The notes below the pieces were generated by a model. The model had not been told where the DNA came from and did no database searches. It worked only from the letters and a program-made list of their open reading frames with translations. A DNA stretch of 64,000 nt, taken from assembly GCA_937863385.1 (NCBI GenBank), contig CALMBW010000003.1:119135-183134 (forward strand), written 5' to 3'. This DNA is from an uncultured Actinomycetes bacterium (GTDB taxonomy: Bacteria > Actinomycetota > CADDZG01 > WHSQ01). A program made the translations under genes and the position numbers. Shown piece after piece: positions 44,113 to 53,953 of this stretch (position 1 is its first letter; each line of letters opens with the position of its first letter).

Positions 44113-44867
44113 GGTCGAAGTCTCTTCTCGAACGCCCGTATGCCCAACACCGTGCCTATCCCGAACAACGCCACCAGATATCCGATGTGCCAGATGGTGG
44201 TCAGGCTGGGTGATCCGACCATGAACTGTCTCACGAGCTCGACCCCGTGGAACAGAGGTGTCAGCTGTGCTACCAACCTGCCCCACTCTGGCAACTCTTC
44301 GATGGGAAAGAAGGTGCCCGAAAGGAGAAAAAGCGGAGTGACGACCAGCCGGAAGAGCCACGTGAACGCCTCATCGGTTTGCAGGCTCGCAGTCATCGCG
44401 GCAACGACCGTCGCGCAACTCATCCCGACCAACAGGACGGCCGGTATCGCCATCAGGGCCATGGGGGAATCGACGATCCCGAACGCTGCCATCACGGCGA
44501 AGAAGGGGATCGCCAGTTGGGCCAGTGTCACTCCGACCCAGAGCATCTCGCCTAGGAAGATGTCTCGCACGCTCAGCGGGGAAGCCAGCATCGCCTCGTA
44601 GTTCCGCTGCCACACAATCTTCGCCATTATCGGGTAGGTCGCCTCGAAGACTCCGGTCTGCATGCAGGTAGCTGCCAGCATGCCGGTCGCGAAGAAGGTC
44701 CGATAGTCCAGACCTCCGAAGGCTCGATCGCCTTCTACGAGCGAACCGAGGCCGAGTCCCATGGCCGACAAGAACATGACCGGGGCGAGGACGGTCAAAA
44801 AGAACGAGGTTCTCCAGACGCGCCAATACACGATCCGGTTGCGGGCAACCACCTTGTACGCGTTCAT
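44109..44867 (-). CDS. ABC-2 type transporter permease (first of a pair)
   Basis: 252 residues, six membrane helices, clear paralogue of the following permease (VYWRVWRTSFFLTVLAPVMF, NYEAMLASPLSVRDIFLGEM, LLSGTFFPIEELPEWGRLV). The two should form a heterodimeric channel. ATG 44867 overlaps the ATPase stop (ATGA 44864-44867). Confidence 0.91.
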   Translation of the reverse strand: MNAYKVVARNRIVYWRVWRTSFFLTVLAPVMFLSAMGLGLGSLVEGDRAFGGLDYRTFFATGMLAATCMQTGVFEATYPIMAKIVWQRNYEAMLASPLSVRDIFLGEMLWVGVTLAQLAIPFFAVMAAFGIVDSPMALMAIPAVLLVGMSCATVVAAMTASLQTDEAFTWLFRLVVTPLFLLSGTFFPIEELPEWGRLVAQLTPLFHGVELVRQFMVGSPSLTTIWHIGYLVALFGIGTVLGIRAFEKRLRP

Positions 44868-45796
44868 TCGACCAAGGAGCGGCCGGTGATGGTCAAAAAC
44901 ACGTCTTCGAGCGTGGCTCGTCGAACCAATGCACTGACGGTCTCGAACCCTTGTTCATGGATCGAGGCCAGGGTCGCATCGCCGTTCTCGGTGTAAAGGA
45001 GAACCCTGTCGGGGAGCGACTCGACCTTGTCAACCGAACCTTGCATCGCAGCGATCAACTTCTCTCGCACTTCGTCGTCGATGCGAACCTCCAGCACCTC
45101 TCGCGTGCTGTAGCGGTTGATGAGATCCCGAGGAGACCCTTCCGTGACGATCTTTGCCTTATCCATCACGACCAGCCGGTCGCACAACTGCTCGGCCTCG
45201 TCCATGTAATGCGTAGTGATGACCAATGTCACTCCGCGCTGCTTCAGCCGATAGAGCCGGTCCCACACGAGATGGCGAGCCTGAGGATCAAGCCCCGTCG
45301 TTGGCTCGTCCAGAAGGATCAGGTCCGGGTCGTTTATGAGGGAGCGAGCGATAGTGAGACGGCGCTTCATCCCCCCAGAAAGAGGTTCGACCTTGCTCGA
45401 GGATCTTTCCGTCAACTGCACGAAATCCAACAGGTCATCGATCCGAGGACCGGCTACCTCGCGAGGCACATCGAAGTAGCGCGCATACATCTCGAGGTTC
45501 TCTCGAACAGTTAACTCGATATCGAGGTTGTCCATCTGAGGCACTACTCCGATACGAGCTTTGACCTCGGACGCTTGAGTGACCGGATCCATCCCGATCA
45601 CACGCAGCTCCCCTCCACTGGGCGGAGAGATACAAGCGATCATCCGCATCGTCGACGTCTTGCCCGCGCCGTTAGGACCCAGGAAGCCGAAAGCCTCGCC
45701 CCGCCGGACCTCGAAGTCGATGCCATCTACCGCAACGAAAGGATCGAATCTTTTGGTCAAGGAACGAGCAGAGATCAGCGCGTCGGATGTAGTCAT
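44864..45796 (-). CDS. ABC transporter ATP-binding protein, NodI/DrrA-like
   Basis: 310 residues. Walker A GPNGAGKTSTMRM, signature PLSGGMKRRLTIARSL, Walker B DLILLDEPTTGLDP, and ITTHYMDEAEQLCDRLVVM, the switch segment typical of daunorubicin or nodulation-type exporters. ATG 45794-45796. Heads the operon with two different permeases, a drug, polysaccharide or lipid exporter architecture. Confidence 0.94.
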   Translation of the reverse strand: MTTSDALISARSLTKRFDPFVAVDGIDFEVRRGEAFGFLGPNGAGKTSTMRMIACISPPSGGELRVIGMDPVTQASEVKARIGVVPQMDNLDIELTVRENLEMYARYFDVPREVAGPRIDDLLDFVQLTERSSSKVEPLSGGMKRRLTIARSLINDPDLILLDEPTTGLDPQARHLVWDRLYRLKQRGVTLVITTHYMDEAEQLCDRLVVMDKAKIVTEGSPRDLINRYSTREVLEVRIDDEVREKLIAAMQGSVDKVESLPDRVLLYTENGDATLASIHEQGFETVSALVRRATLEDVFLTITGRSLVE

Positions 45797-45973
45797 CGAA
45801 GCATCCTAGGCAGAGCCTCAACGATTGCAGTCCCCCGGGGAACTTCCTGGTGCGGGCCACGGTGTGCGCCCCTAGCTACGGGCAGGGTGATGCTCCAGTC
45901 CCGCAGCGCGAACGCCTTCCTTGGATGGCTGATCCCACAGCTACCGACACCGAGCTCGAGCTAGAGAGGACCG

Positions 45974-47143
45974 TCAGCCGGGCAGTAGGCGGAGCCAGCG
46001 TTTCAGACGCAGGACCCTGCCTACTGCCTGATCGATCCGGCGTTCCGAGATCGAATCTCGTCGCACGGCTTGGTACAGCTTCGAAGCGCAAGCCTGAGCT
46101 GTCACGTGATCGCCGGCGAGCAAGGCGATATCCACGCCGGCCTTGACGGTGTTCTTGCACGCCTTTGCAACGCTCCCGCCGAAGCGCCACGCCACCACGC
46201 CCAGATCGTCGGAGATCGCCACACCCTCGAATCCGAACCCTTTCCTCAAACGCCGGGTCGAGATGTGATAGCTCATGGAGGCGGGCACCTCGCCCCCATC
46301 GTTCACGAACATCGCGTGCGAGACCATCATCAACTGGAAGTTTGCCTTGACGGCTTTCTCGAAAGGAACGGCGTCGATGGTCCGAAGATCGTTCTTGGAC
46401 CGATAGACGTAAGCACGGCCGTCGTCGGTGTTCTGCGTAGCACCGCCAAGGCCGGGGAAGTGTTTGGCGGTGGCTGCCACGCGTTTCAACTGCATCCCTT
46501 CGCCGAAGGCCTTCACGAGACGACCCGCGGCATAGCGGTTCGCACCGAAACTTCGCGCTGCCATCACATGCTCGGGCGGCAGATCGAGGTCGGCCACGGG
46601 GGCGAGATTCACGTTCACCCCGGCCTGTTTGAGGGCGTACCCGGTCTTTCTTCCTTCTTCGAGAGCGACGGCTTTGCTTCCGATCTCGCCCATGCGGGGT
46701 GCGGAGTATCGAGGTGGCATGTCCTCGAAGCGCTTCACCACTCCCCCTTCCTGGTCGACCGAGATCAGCGCGCCCGCCCGGATCCCACTGGAAGGACGTA
46801 CGGCAGCCTGGATCTGATCCGTCAAAGCAGTGAGTTGACTCTTGTCCTCATAGTTGCGAGCGAACAGGATCACGCCTCCGAGATGGTTCGCCCTTATCGC
46901 ATCGCGCTCGGCTGACGTCAGCGACTTCCCCGAGATCGAGAACATCACGAGTTGGCCGACCTTCTCGCGCAAGGTCATCTTCGATATCAGGTCATCGATC
47001 TCACCGGAAGCACGGGTGTCCACCGGGGCCCCTTTGTGAGCGGGATGAGGCGGGGGAGGCAGAGCGGCGGATGCCATCGGGACAGGGCTAGCGGCAAGAC
47101 TGGAGAGCAACAGCGTCGCGACCACCGTGAGCTTGATCTTCAC
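45974..47143 (-). CDS. Exported glycoside hydrolase family 3 protein, NagZ-related with variant active site
   Basis: 389 residues. Signal peptide in the first 26 residues (KIKLTVVATLLLSSLAASPVP). GH3 barrel motifs: KVGQLVMFSISG, GALISVDQEGGVVKRF, AATAKHFPGLGGATQNTDDG, VAISDDLGV with the catalytic Asp nucleophile. In NagZ beta-N-acetylglucosaminidases the loop is K-H-F-P-G-H-G-x4-D-(S/T)-H with a catalytic His-Asp dyad. Here it reads N-T-D, so the usual acid/base dyad is altered. It probably acts on cell-wall amino sugars outside the cell. GTG 47143 lies 6 nt after the PAC2 gene. Confidence 0.88.
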   Translation of the reverse strand: MKIKLTVVATLLLSSLAASPVPMASAALPPPPHPAHKGAPVDTRASGEIDDLISKMTLREKVGQLVMFSISGKSLTSAERDAIRANHLGGVILFARNYEDKSQLTALTDQIQAAVRPSSGIRAGALISVDQEGGVVKRFEDMPPRYSAPRMGEIGSKAVALEEGRKTGYALKQAGVNVNLAPVADLDLPPEHVMAARSFGANRYAAGRLVKAFGEGMQLKRVAATAKHFPGLGGATQNTDDGRAYVYRSKNDLRTIDAVPFEKAVKANFQLMMVSHAMFVNDGGEVPASMSYHISTRRLRKGFGFEGVAISDDLGVVAWRFGGSVAKACKNTVKAGVDIALLAGDHVTAQACASKLYQAVRRDSISERRIDQAVGRVLRLKRWLRLLPG

Positions 47144-47149
47144 GCCGAC

Positions 47150-48013
47150 CTAACGTTCGCTGGGACCGAACGGATTGGGGCCGTCGTCTCCCCGCCGGCG
47201 CGCCCTCAAGAAACGCTCGACCTCTTCGCCGATGCGGTCGGCTGGGGGCACCTCTTGCTCGCCGACCAGGCTCTGCAACCGCTCGATGTAGGCGCTCGAC
47301 TCAGGATTGGCGGCGATCGCCTCCTCGAGCACCTGCATCTGGGCTGCCATCTCGGTTTCGAGCTCACCCGCCCCGATCGTCACTCCGAGGAACGCTTCGA
47401 CCTTTCGGATAAGGGCGATGGAACCCGCAGCGTATGGGGACGCGTAGTGAGGTACCTGCGCCCAGAAACCCACAGCAGGCAACCCGGCAGCAGCCATCGA
47501 CCACTCGACCAGGCTCACTGCAGCCGCCGGAACGCGTAGCAGACCCTCGATGTTGTTCCCGGTCATCAACGAAGCGTCCGAGCCGGTCATCATCACCGGC
47601 GTCGGCGCCGTGTGCGGAACTGCAGCCGGGATCGCACCGATGCTGACGTGCTGCACCACGCCGTGTGCGAGGGCGAAGTCCGTTACGGCGCTGCCGAAAG
47701 CCTTCCACGCTCGATCCGGCTCCGATCCTCTCAGGACGAAGACGTCGCGCTCTGAGAGCCTGCGCAGAGTGATCGTTATCTCCGGCCACTCGAAGCGTTT
47801 GGGCACTCCGGCCACGATGTCGAGGGTCGGCCGGTGAGCCCTGTAGTCGAACAGAGCATCGCTGTCGAACTCCACGACGACGATCCCGCCTTCCGCTATC
47901 CGCTGTGCTGCGGTGCTTCCGGCGCTGCCAGCATCGACCCAATCTTCGAAACTGACGATGAGAGCAGGACTGCGAAGGTCGGTGGGTTCTTCGAGGACCC
48001 GGTAGAGATTCAC
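47150..48013 (-). CDS. PAC2 family protein (proteasome assembly chaperone-like)
   Basis: 287 residues. PAC2 fold: ALIVSFEDWVDAGSAGSTAA near the N-terminus, then the repeated RDVFVLRGSEPDRAWKAFG, VVQHVSIGAIPAAVPHTAPT and a helical C-terminal half that ends in a charged tail. Family members are common in proteasome-bearing Actinomycetota; their function is mostly unproven. GTG 48013. It is first in a two-gene unit with the GH3 hydrolase, and divergent from the molybdopterin enzyme. Confidence 0.88.
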   Translation of the reverse strand: MNLYRVLEEPTDLRSPALIVSFEDWVDAGSAGSTAAQRIAEGGIVVVEFDSDALFDYRAHRPTLDIVAGVPKRFEWPEITITLRRLSERDVFVLRGSEPDRAWKAFGSAVTDFALAHGVVQHVSIGAIPAAVPHTAPTPVMMTGSDASLMTGNNIEGLLRVPAAAVSLVEWSMAAAGLPAVGFWAQVPHYASPYAAGSIALIRKVEAFLGVTIGAGELETEMAAQMQVLEEAIAANPESSAYIERLQSLVGEQEVPPADRIGEEVERFLRARRRGDDGPNPFGPSER

Positions 48014-48122
48014 CCTTGCAGACTAACTGCCGTCTGCGCGACCACCCGTGACACCCGATACGGTGGTCATATCGAGCGAGCAGACCGGTGGCTTGAGTCT
48101 GTCGATCTGAACGGGAGGTGTC

Positions 48123-50351
48123 GTGAGCGAGGTCGAGCACTACCGGACCTGCCCCTTGTGTGAGGCGACCTGCGGTCTAGCGATCACCATGAATGGCGAC
48201 AAGGTGATCTCCATCAAAGGCGATCCGAAGGATGTCTTCAGCAAGGGATTCATCTGTCCCAAGGGCACGGCGCTGAAGCATCTGCATGAAGATCCGGATC
48301 GCTTGCGTCGGCCTATGGTCCGGATCGACGGAGAGCTTCGGGACGCCACATGGGAACAGGCGTACGCTGCGCTCGAAGCAGGTCTCTTTCGAGTCATCTC
48401 CGAAACCGGCAAAGACACGGTTGCTCTGTACCTCGGTAATCCCACCGTTCACAGCCTTTCGGCAAGCGTGATGACCATTGCCCTGGCGAAGCTCCTAGGC
48501 ACCCGCAACCTGTATTCGGCGGCCACGGTCGACCAGATGCCCAAGCACGTTTCATGCGGACTGATGTTTGGCCGGCCAGACCACATCCCCGTTCCAGACA
48601 TCGATCGAACGGACTACATGTTGATCGTCGGCGCCAACCCCTGGGTCTCCAATGGGAGCTTGGCTACTGCGCCGGACTTCAAGGGCCGGCTGGAACGGGT
48701 TCAACAACGCGGAGGAAAGGTCGTGGTCGTTGACCCCCGCCGCACGGAAACTGCGTCCGGAGCCGATGATTACGTTCCCATCAGACCAGGCACCGATGCC
48801 CTCTTCCTGCTGGCCATCGTCAACACACTGTTCGAGGAAGATCTGATCGACCCCGGCGATGTCGCGGACTTCGTCACCGGTCTCGACGACGTCCGCCATG
48901 CCATCGAAGGGCTCACTGCCGATCGTGTCGCATCGGTCACGGGGATCCCGGCGCACACGACGCAGCGGATAGCTCGCGAGATCGCGACCGCTGCAAGCGC
49001 CGTCGTTTACGACCGCGTCGGTGCTCACCAGCAGGCCTTCGGCACTCTGACCTCATGGGCAGCGGACGTCATCACTACCCTCACGGGCAACCTCGACCGC
49101 CCCGGGGGCAAGATGTTCGCTCTTGCCGCCCACGCGAAACCCGATCCCGATTCGCCGGGGGGACGAGGTTGGGCGATCGGACGGTTCACGAGCCGTGTCA
49201 GTAACCGGCCCGAAGCGTACGGTCAGTTGCCTATCTCGGTTCTTGCGGAGGAGATCGAAACCCCGGGCGAGGGCCAGGTGCGCGCGCTGATCACGGTGGG
49301 GGGCAACCCGGTCCTGTCGACCCCGAACGGTGCCCGGTTGGCCCGGGCTCTTGAGTCGTTGGACTTCATGGTCTGTGTAGACCCCTATCTCAACGAAACC
49401 ACACGCTTCGCCGACGTGATCTTGCCTCCCCCCTCAGTGCTCGCCAAACACCACTACGACTTCGCCTTCTATGGGCTGTCGGTTCGCAACATCGCGAACT
49501 ACAGCGAGCCACTCGCCGATGCTGAAGGACCCGACGAGTGGGACAGCCTGGCGCGGATCGCTGCGGTTTGCTTGGGACAGAGCGGAGGCGGTGACCCGTC
49601 ATTCGTGCCCCAGATGGCCCTTGCGCAGATGGTTCAAGAAGCCACTGCCGACGACGGGCCACTTTCGGGCCTAGACCCAGCCGAGATCATGCAGACGCTC
49701 ACGGGCGATAACCCCGTCGTTGCGATAGCCGACTTCCGGATCAGAGTGGGGCCCTATGGGGATCTGTTCGGAAAGAACCCCGGCGGACTTTCGCTGGAAC
49801 TGCTGCGCCAGCATCCGCATGGTATCGATCTCGGCCCCCTCGAACCCCGGCTTCCGAATGCACTTAGAACGAAGTCCGGAAAGGTCGAGCTCGCGCCGCA
49901 GCCGATCATCGACGACATCCCCCGGCTGCGAACGTTGCTGGACCGGGACCCCGATGACCTGGTGCTCATCGGACGCAGGCAGTTGCGCTCCAACAACTCG
50001 TGGATGCACAACGTCCCGAAGATGATCGCCGGGTCGAACAGATGCACGTTGCTCGTGAATCCTGCCGACGCTGAGAGATTGGGGATCGGTCAGGGCATGA
50101 CGGTCAGGGTGGCTTCCCGGGTGGGAACGGTTGAAGTCGAAGCCGAGATCACGGACGACATGATGCCGGGAGTGGTCAGCCTTCCACATGGGTGGGGGCA
50201 CTCGGAACCGGGAACCCGCTTGTCTGTTGCCGGCAGCAAGCCGGGCGTCTCGTCCAACGACCTCACCGACGAGGACGAGATGGACCCGCTATCGGGCAAT
50301 TCGGTTATGAACGGCATCCCCGTACGGATCGAAGTCGCCGTAAGCGCATAG
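48123..50351 (+). CDS. Molybdopterin oxidoreductase, Mo/W-bisPGD family
   Basis: 742 residues. N-terminal [4Fe-4S] site is C10-x2-C13-x3-C17-x27-C45 (TCPLCEATCGL ... GFICPKG). The bis-MGD binding domains and C-terminal molydop-binding barrel (LVNPADAERLGIGQGMTVRV, GVVSLPHGWGHSE) are complete. No Tat signal is present, so it is cytoplasmic. It resembles soluble catalytic subunits of the assimilatory nitrate/formate dehydrogenase type, but no electron-transfer partner gene is next to it. GTG 48123 with GGGAGG upstream. The substrate cannot be decided. Confidence 0.9.
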   Translation: MSEVEHYRTCPLCEATCGLAITMNGDKVISIKGDPKDVFSKGFICPKGTALKHLHEDPDRLRRPMVRIDGELRDATWEQAYAALEAGLFRVISETGKDTVALYLGNPTVHSLSASVMTIALAKLLGTRNLYSAATVDQMPKHVSCGLMFGRPDHIPVPDIDRTDYMLIVGANPWVSNGSLATAPDFKGRLERVQQRGGKVVVVDPRRTETASGADDYVPIRPGTDALFLLAIVNTLFEEDLIDPGDVADFVTGLDDVRHAIEGLTADRVASVTGIPAHTTQRIAREIATAASAVVYDRVGAHQQAFGTLTSWAADVITTLTGNLDRPGGKMFALAAHAKPDPDSPGGRGWAIGRFTSRVSNRPEAYGQLPISVLAEEIETPGEGQVRALITVGGNPVLSTPNGARLARALESLDFMVCVDPYLNETTRFADVILPPPSVLAKHHYDFAFYGLSVRNIANYSEPLADAEGPDEWDSLARIAAVCLGQSGGGDPSFVPQMALAQMVQEATADDGPLSGLDPAEIMQTLTGDNPVVAIADFRIRVGPYGDLFGKNPGGLSLELLRQHPHGIDLGPLEPRLPNALRTKSGKVELAPQPIIDDIPRLRTLLDRDPDDLVLIGRRQLRSNNSWMHNVPKMIAGSNRCTLLVNPADAERLGIGQGMTVRVASRVGTVEVEAEITDDMMPGVVSLPHGWGHSEPGTRLSVAGSKPGVSSNDLTDEDEMDPLSGNSVMNGIPVRIEVAVSA

Positions 50352-50417
50352 GAGTGCCCATCGAGCGAGCCGTGATGCGAAGATGGGTTAGAGACAGCCG
50401 ACCAGGAGGTGCCTCAA

Positions 50418-50534
50418 GTGGCCAACAAAGACAAGGGTGCTAAGAGCGACAAGAAGCAGCCGAAGAAGAACCTCAAAGAGAAGCGAGCCGCCAAGAAGGA
50501 AAAGAAGTCCACCGGGGGTAGCTCCTCGAGCTAA
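50418..50534 (+). CDS. 38-aa lysine-rich protein
   Basis: GTG 50418 with a strong AGGAGG at 50404-50409, stop TAA 50532-50534. Of 38 residues, 15 are Lys (KDKGAKSDKKQPKKNLKEKR is typical of the whole), with three Gly and a Ser-rich end (STGGSSSS). It is a probable nucleic-acid-binding or disordered peptide. Small lysine-rich proteins with a K-K-x-L-K-E-K-R-A-A-K-K core recur in Actinomycetota, as I remember; function unknown. It follows the molybdopterin gene and ends at the structured typA terminator region. Confidence 0.65.
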   Translation: MANKDKGAKSDKKQPKKNLKEKRAAKKEKKSTGGSSSS

Positions 50535-50559
50535 CCCACAAGCGTTCTGTTAACGAAAA

Positions 50560-50576
50560 CCGCCAACCGTTGGCGG
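50560..50576. terminator. Hairpin at the convergent end of typA, within a longer inverted repeat
   Basis: CCGCCAAC (50560-50567), one-base loop, GTTGGCGG (50569-50576). On the minus strand it is followed by TTTTCG, ending typA. Outside it, GTTCTGTTAACG (50544-50555) and TCTGTTAACGGAAC (50579-50592) extend an imperfect inverted repeat; the right arm includes the typA stop codon (50583-50585). Confidence 0.7.
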
Positions 50577-50582
50577 GATCTG

Positions 50583-52412
50583 TTAACGGAACGAGTCGGC
50601 TCGCTTTGCGGCTCGTCCGCGCTCGTGGGCATCCAGGATCACCTTTCGCAGGCGAACCTCGGTGGGAGTGACCTCTACGCACTCGTCTGCTCGGACGAAC
50701 TCCAGCGCTTGCTCAAGTGAAAGTTGGCGGTGAGGGATGAGCCTCACCAATACATCTGCCCCGGCAGAGCGCATGTTCGTTAGCTTCTTCTCCTTGGTGG
50801 GGTTCACGTCCATGTCGTCGGCCCTCGAGTTCTCGCCCACGATCATGCCCTCGTAGACCTCGGTGCCTGGTGGCACGAACATCGTCCCGCGGTCCTGGAG
50901 GTTGAGAAGCGCATAGGAAGTCGTGACACCCCGGCGGTCGGCCACGAGACTGCCGGTGGGACGGGTCCGGAGCTCTCCGTGCCACGGCTCGTACCGATCG
51001 AAGACGTGGTGGAGCAGTCCGGTCCCCCGCGTCTCGGTGAGGAATTCGGTCCTGAAACCGATCAGCCCGCGCGCCGGAACCAGGTATTCCATCCGGATCC
51101 ACCCCGTTCCGTGGTTGACCATGTTCTCGAGCCGCCCCTTGCGAAGCGCCAACAACTGAGTGATCACACCCATGAAGTCCTCGGGTGCATCGATCGTTAG
51201 TCGCTCGACCGGTTCGCAGAGCTTGCCGTCGATCTCTTTGGTGACCACCTCGGGCTTGCCGATGGTCAGTTCGAACCCCTCGCGGCGCATCATCTCGACG
51301 AGAACCGCCAGTTGGAGCTCACCCCGCCCTTGGACCTCCCACGCGTCCTTACGCTCTGTTTCCAGGACCCGGATCGACACGTTTCCGATCAACTCCTGAT
51401 CCAATCGCGCCTTGATGAAGCGCGCCGTCACCTTGTCACCCGACAGACCGGCCAGTGGCGAAGTGTTGACGCCGATCGTCATCGAGAGGCTGGGGTCGTC
51501 GAAATGGGTCACCGGAAGCGGCCGGGGATCGTCCGGGTCAGAGAGCGTCTCGCCGATCGTGACATCGGCGAGACCGGCGATCGCGATGATCTCGCCCGGT
51601 CCGGCCTCCGCAGCATCGACCCGGTCCAGGTTCTCGGTCACGTAGAGCTCGGTGATCTTGACTCGCTCGATCGTGTCATCGGCCCTGCACCAAGCAACGG
51701 TCTCACCCTTACGGATCGTCCCGTGAAAGACCCGGCAGAGGGCCAGCCGGCCGACATACTGCGATGCGTCGAGGTTCGTGACCAGGGCCTGAAGGGGATG
51801 CGACTCCTCGTATGTGGGGGCCGGGATGTGCTCGAGGAGCAACTCCATCAAAGGTTTCAGGTCACTACCTTCGATCTCTGCGTCGAGCGATGCCTTGCCT
51901 TCCTTCGCGTTGCAATACACGATCGGGAAGTCGATCTGACCCTCCTGGGCATCGAGATCCAGGAAGAGCTCGTAGACCTCATCCACCACCTCGGACGCTC
52001 GCGCGTCCGGCCGGTCGATCTTGTTGACGACGAGGATCACGGGAAGCTTCAGTTCGAGTGCCTTCCGCAGAACGAAGCGCGTCTGAGGAAGTGGCCCTTC
52101 GCTCGCATCGACGAGAAGCAGCACACCATCGACCATCATCAGGCCCCGCTCGACTTCGCCCCCGAAGTCCGCGTGCCCTGGGGTGTCGATGATGTTGATC
52201 TTGACGTCGCCGTAGCGTACGGCGGTGTTCTTGGCGAGGATCGTGATCCCCTTCTCACGTTCGAGATCCATCGAGTCCATCACGCGCTCGTTGACATCCT
52301 GGTTGGACCGGAACGCACCCGACTGCCACAACATGGCGTCGAGCAAGGTGGTCTTACCGTGGTCTACGTGGGCGATGATCGCGATGTTGCGTAACTCGTC
52401 ACGAACAGGCAT
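50583..52412 (-). CDS. typA: Ribosome-associated translational GTPase TypA/BipA
   Basis: 609 residues. GTPase motifs [15 protein letters not shown] (G1), [16 protein letters not shown] (G3), NKIDRPDAR (G4) and a translational-factor C-terminal half with the TypA-specific [17 protein letters not shown] and [18 protein letters not shown] segments. It acts in ribosome assembly and stress or cold adaptation. ATG 52412. The gene is followed by an unusual long inverted repeat; upstream is the DEAD-box helicase gene on the same strand, only 22 nt away, so the two may be co-transcribed. Confidence 0.95.
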   Translation of the reverse strand: MPVRDELRNIAIIAHVDHGKTTLLDAMLWQSGAFRSNQDVNERVMDSMDLEREKGITILAKNTAVRYGDVKINIIDTPGHADFGGEVERGLMMVDGVLLLVDASEGPLPQTRFVLRKALELKLPVILVVNKIDRPDARASEVVDEVYELFLDLDAQEGQIDFPIVYCNAKEGKASLDAEIEGSDLKPLMELLLEHIPAPTYEESHPLQALVTNLDASQYVGRLALCRVFHGTIRKGETVAWCRADDTIERVKITELYVTENLDRVDAAEAGPGEIIAIAGLADVTIGETLSDPDDPRPLPVTHFDDPSLSMTIGVNTSPLAGLSGDKVTARFIKARLDQELIGNVSIRVLETERKDAWEVQGRGELQLAVLVEMMRREGFELTIGKPEVVTKEIDGKLCEPVERLTIDAPEDFMGVITQLLALRKGRLENMVNHGTGWIRMEYLVPARGLIGFRTEFLTETRGTGLLHHVFDRYEPWHGELRTRPTGSLVADRRGVTTSYALLNLQDRGTMFVPPGTEVYEGMIVGENSRADDMDVNPTKEKKLTNMRSAGADVLVRLIPHRQLSLEQALEFVRADECVEVTPTEVRLRKVILDAHERGRAAKRADSFR

Positions 52413-52434
52413 CGGCTATCTCGGAGATATGCGT

Positions 52435-53613
<1,179 letters not shown>

Positions 53614-53953
53614 AACGTTCAACTCCTTCAGCGGTGATCCCGTCACCGTTCGCGGGAGATCCGATGCCGCTACCACCTGAAGGAGGAACCGGGAAACGAA
53701 TCTCACGGGCCACTCGGTCCGATGCCGAGCGCAACCCTGTGGTTCGAGTTACTGGTGTGACTATAGACAACTCGTGCGTCTGAGGTGTCCAACACATGAT
53801 ACATCGTCAGGATTCCCGCCAAACTTCAGGTTTCCTGCCTGCATCGCTTCGAGTCAAAGGGCGCTCCAGGCAAAGGTTTCCGGACAAATGCGGCGAAACA
53901 GAACCGGTAACATCGCTGGGAGGTTGCCCGGCGGGCATCTGGGGGGATGCACC
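53614..53953. other. 340-bp divergent intergenic region between DEAD-box helicase and substrate-binding lipoprotein
   Basis: No gene is supported here. On the minus strand TATAGT (plus ACTATA, 53760-53765) could be a -10 box, leaving about 140 nt of 5' leader before the helicase. On the plus strand TAACAT near 53910 and a purine-rich GGGGGGA ribosome site before 53954 precede the lipoprotein. I see no strong palindrome or terminator. Confidence 0.6.
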
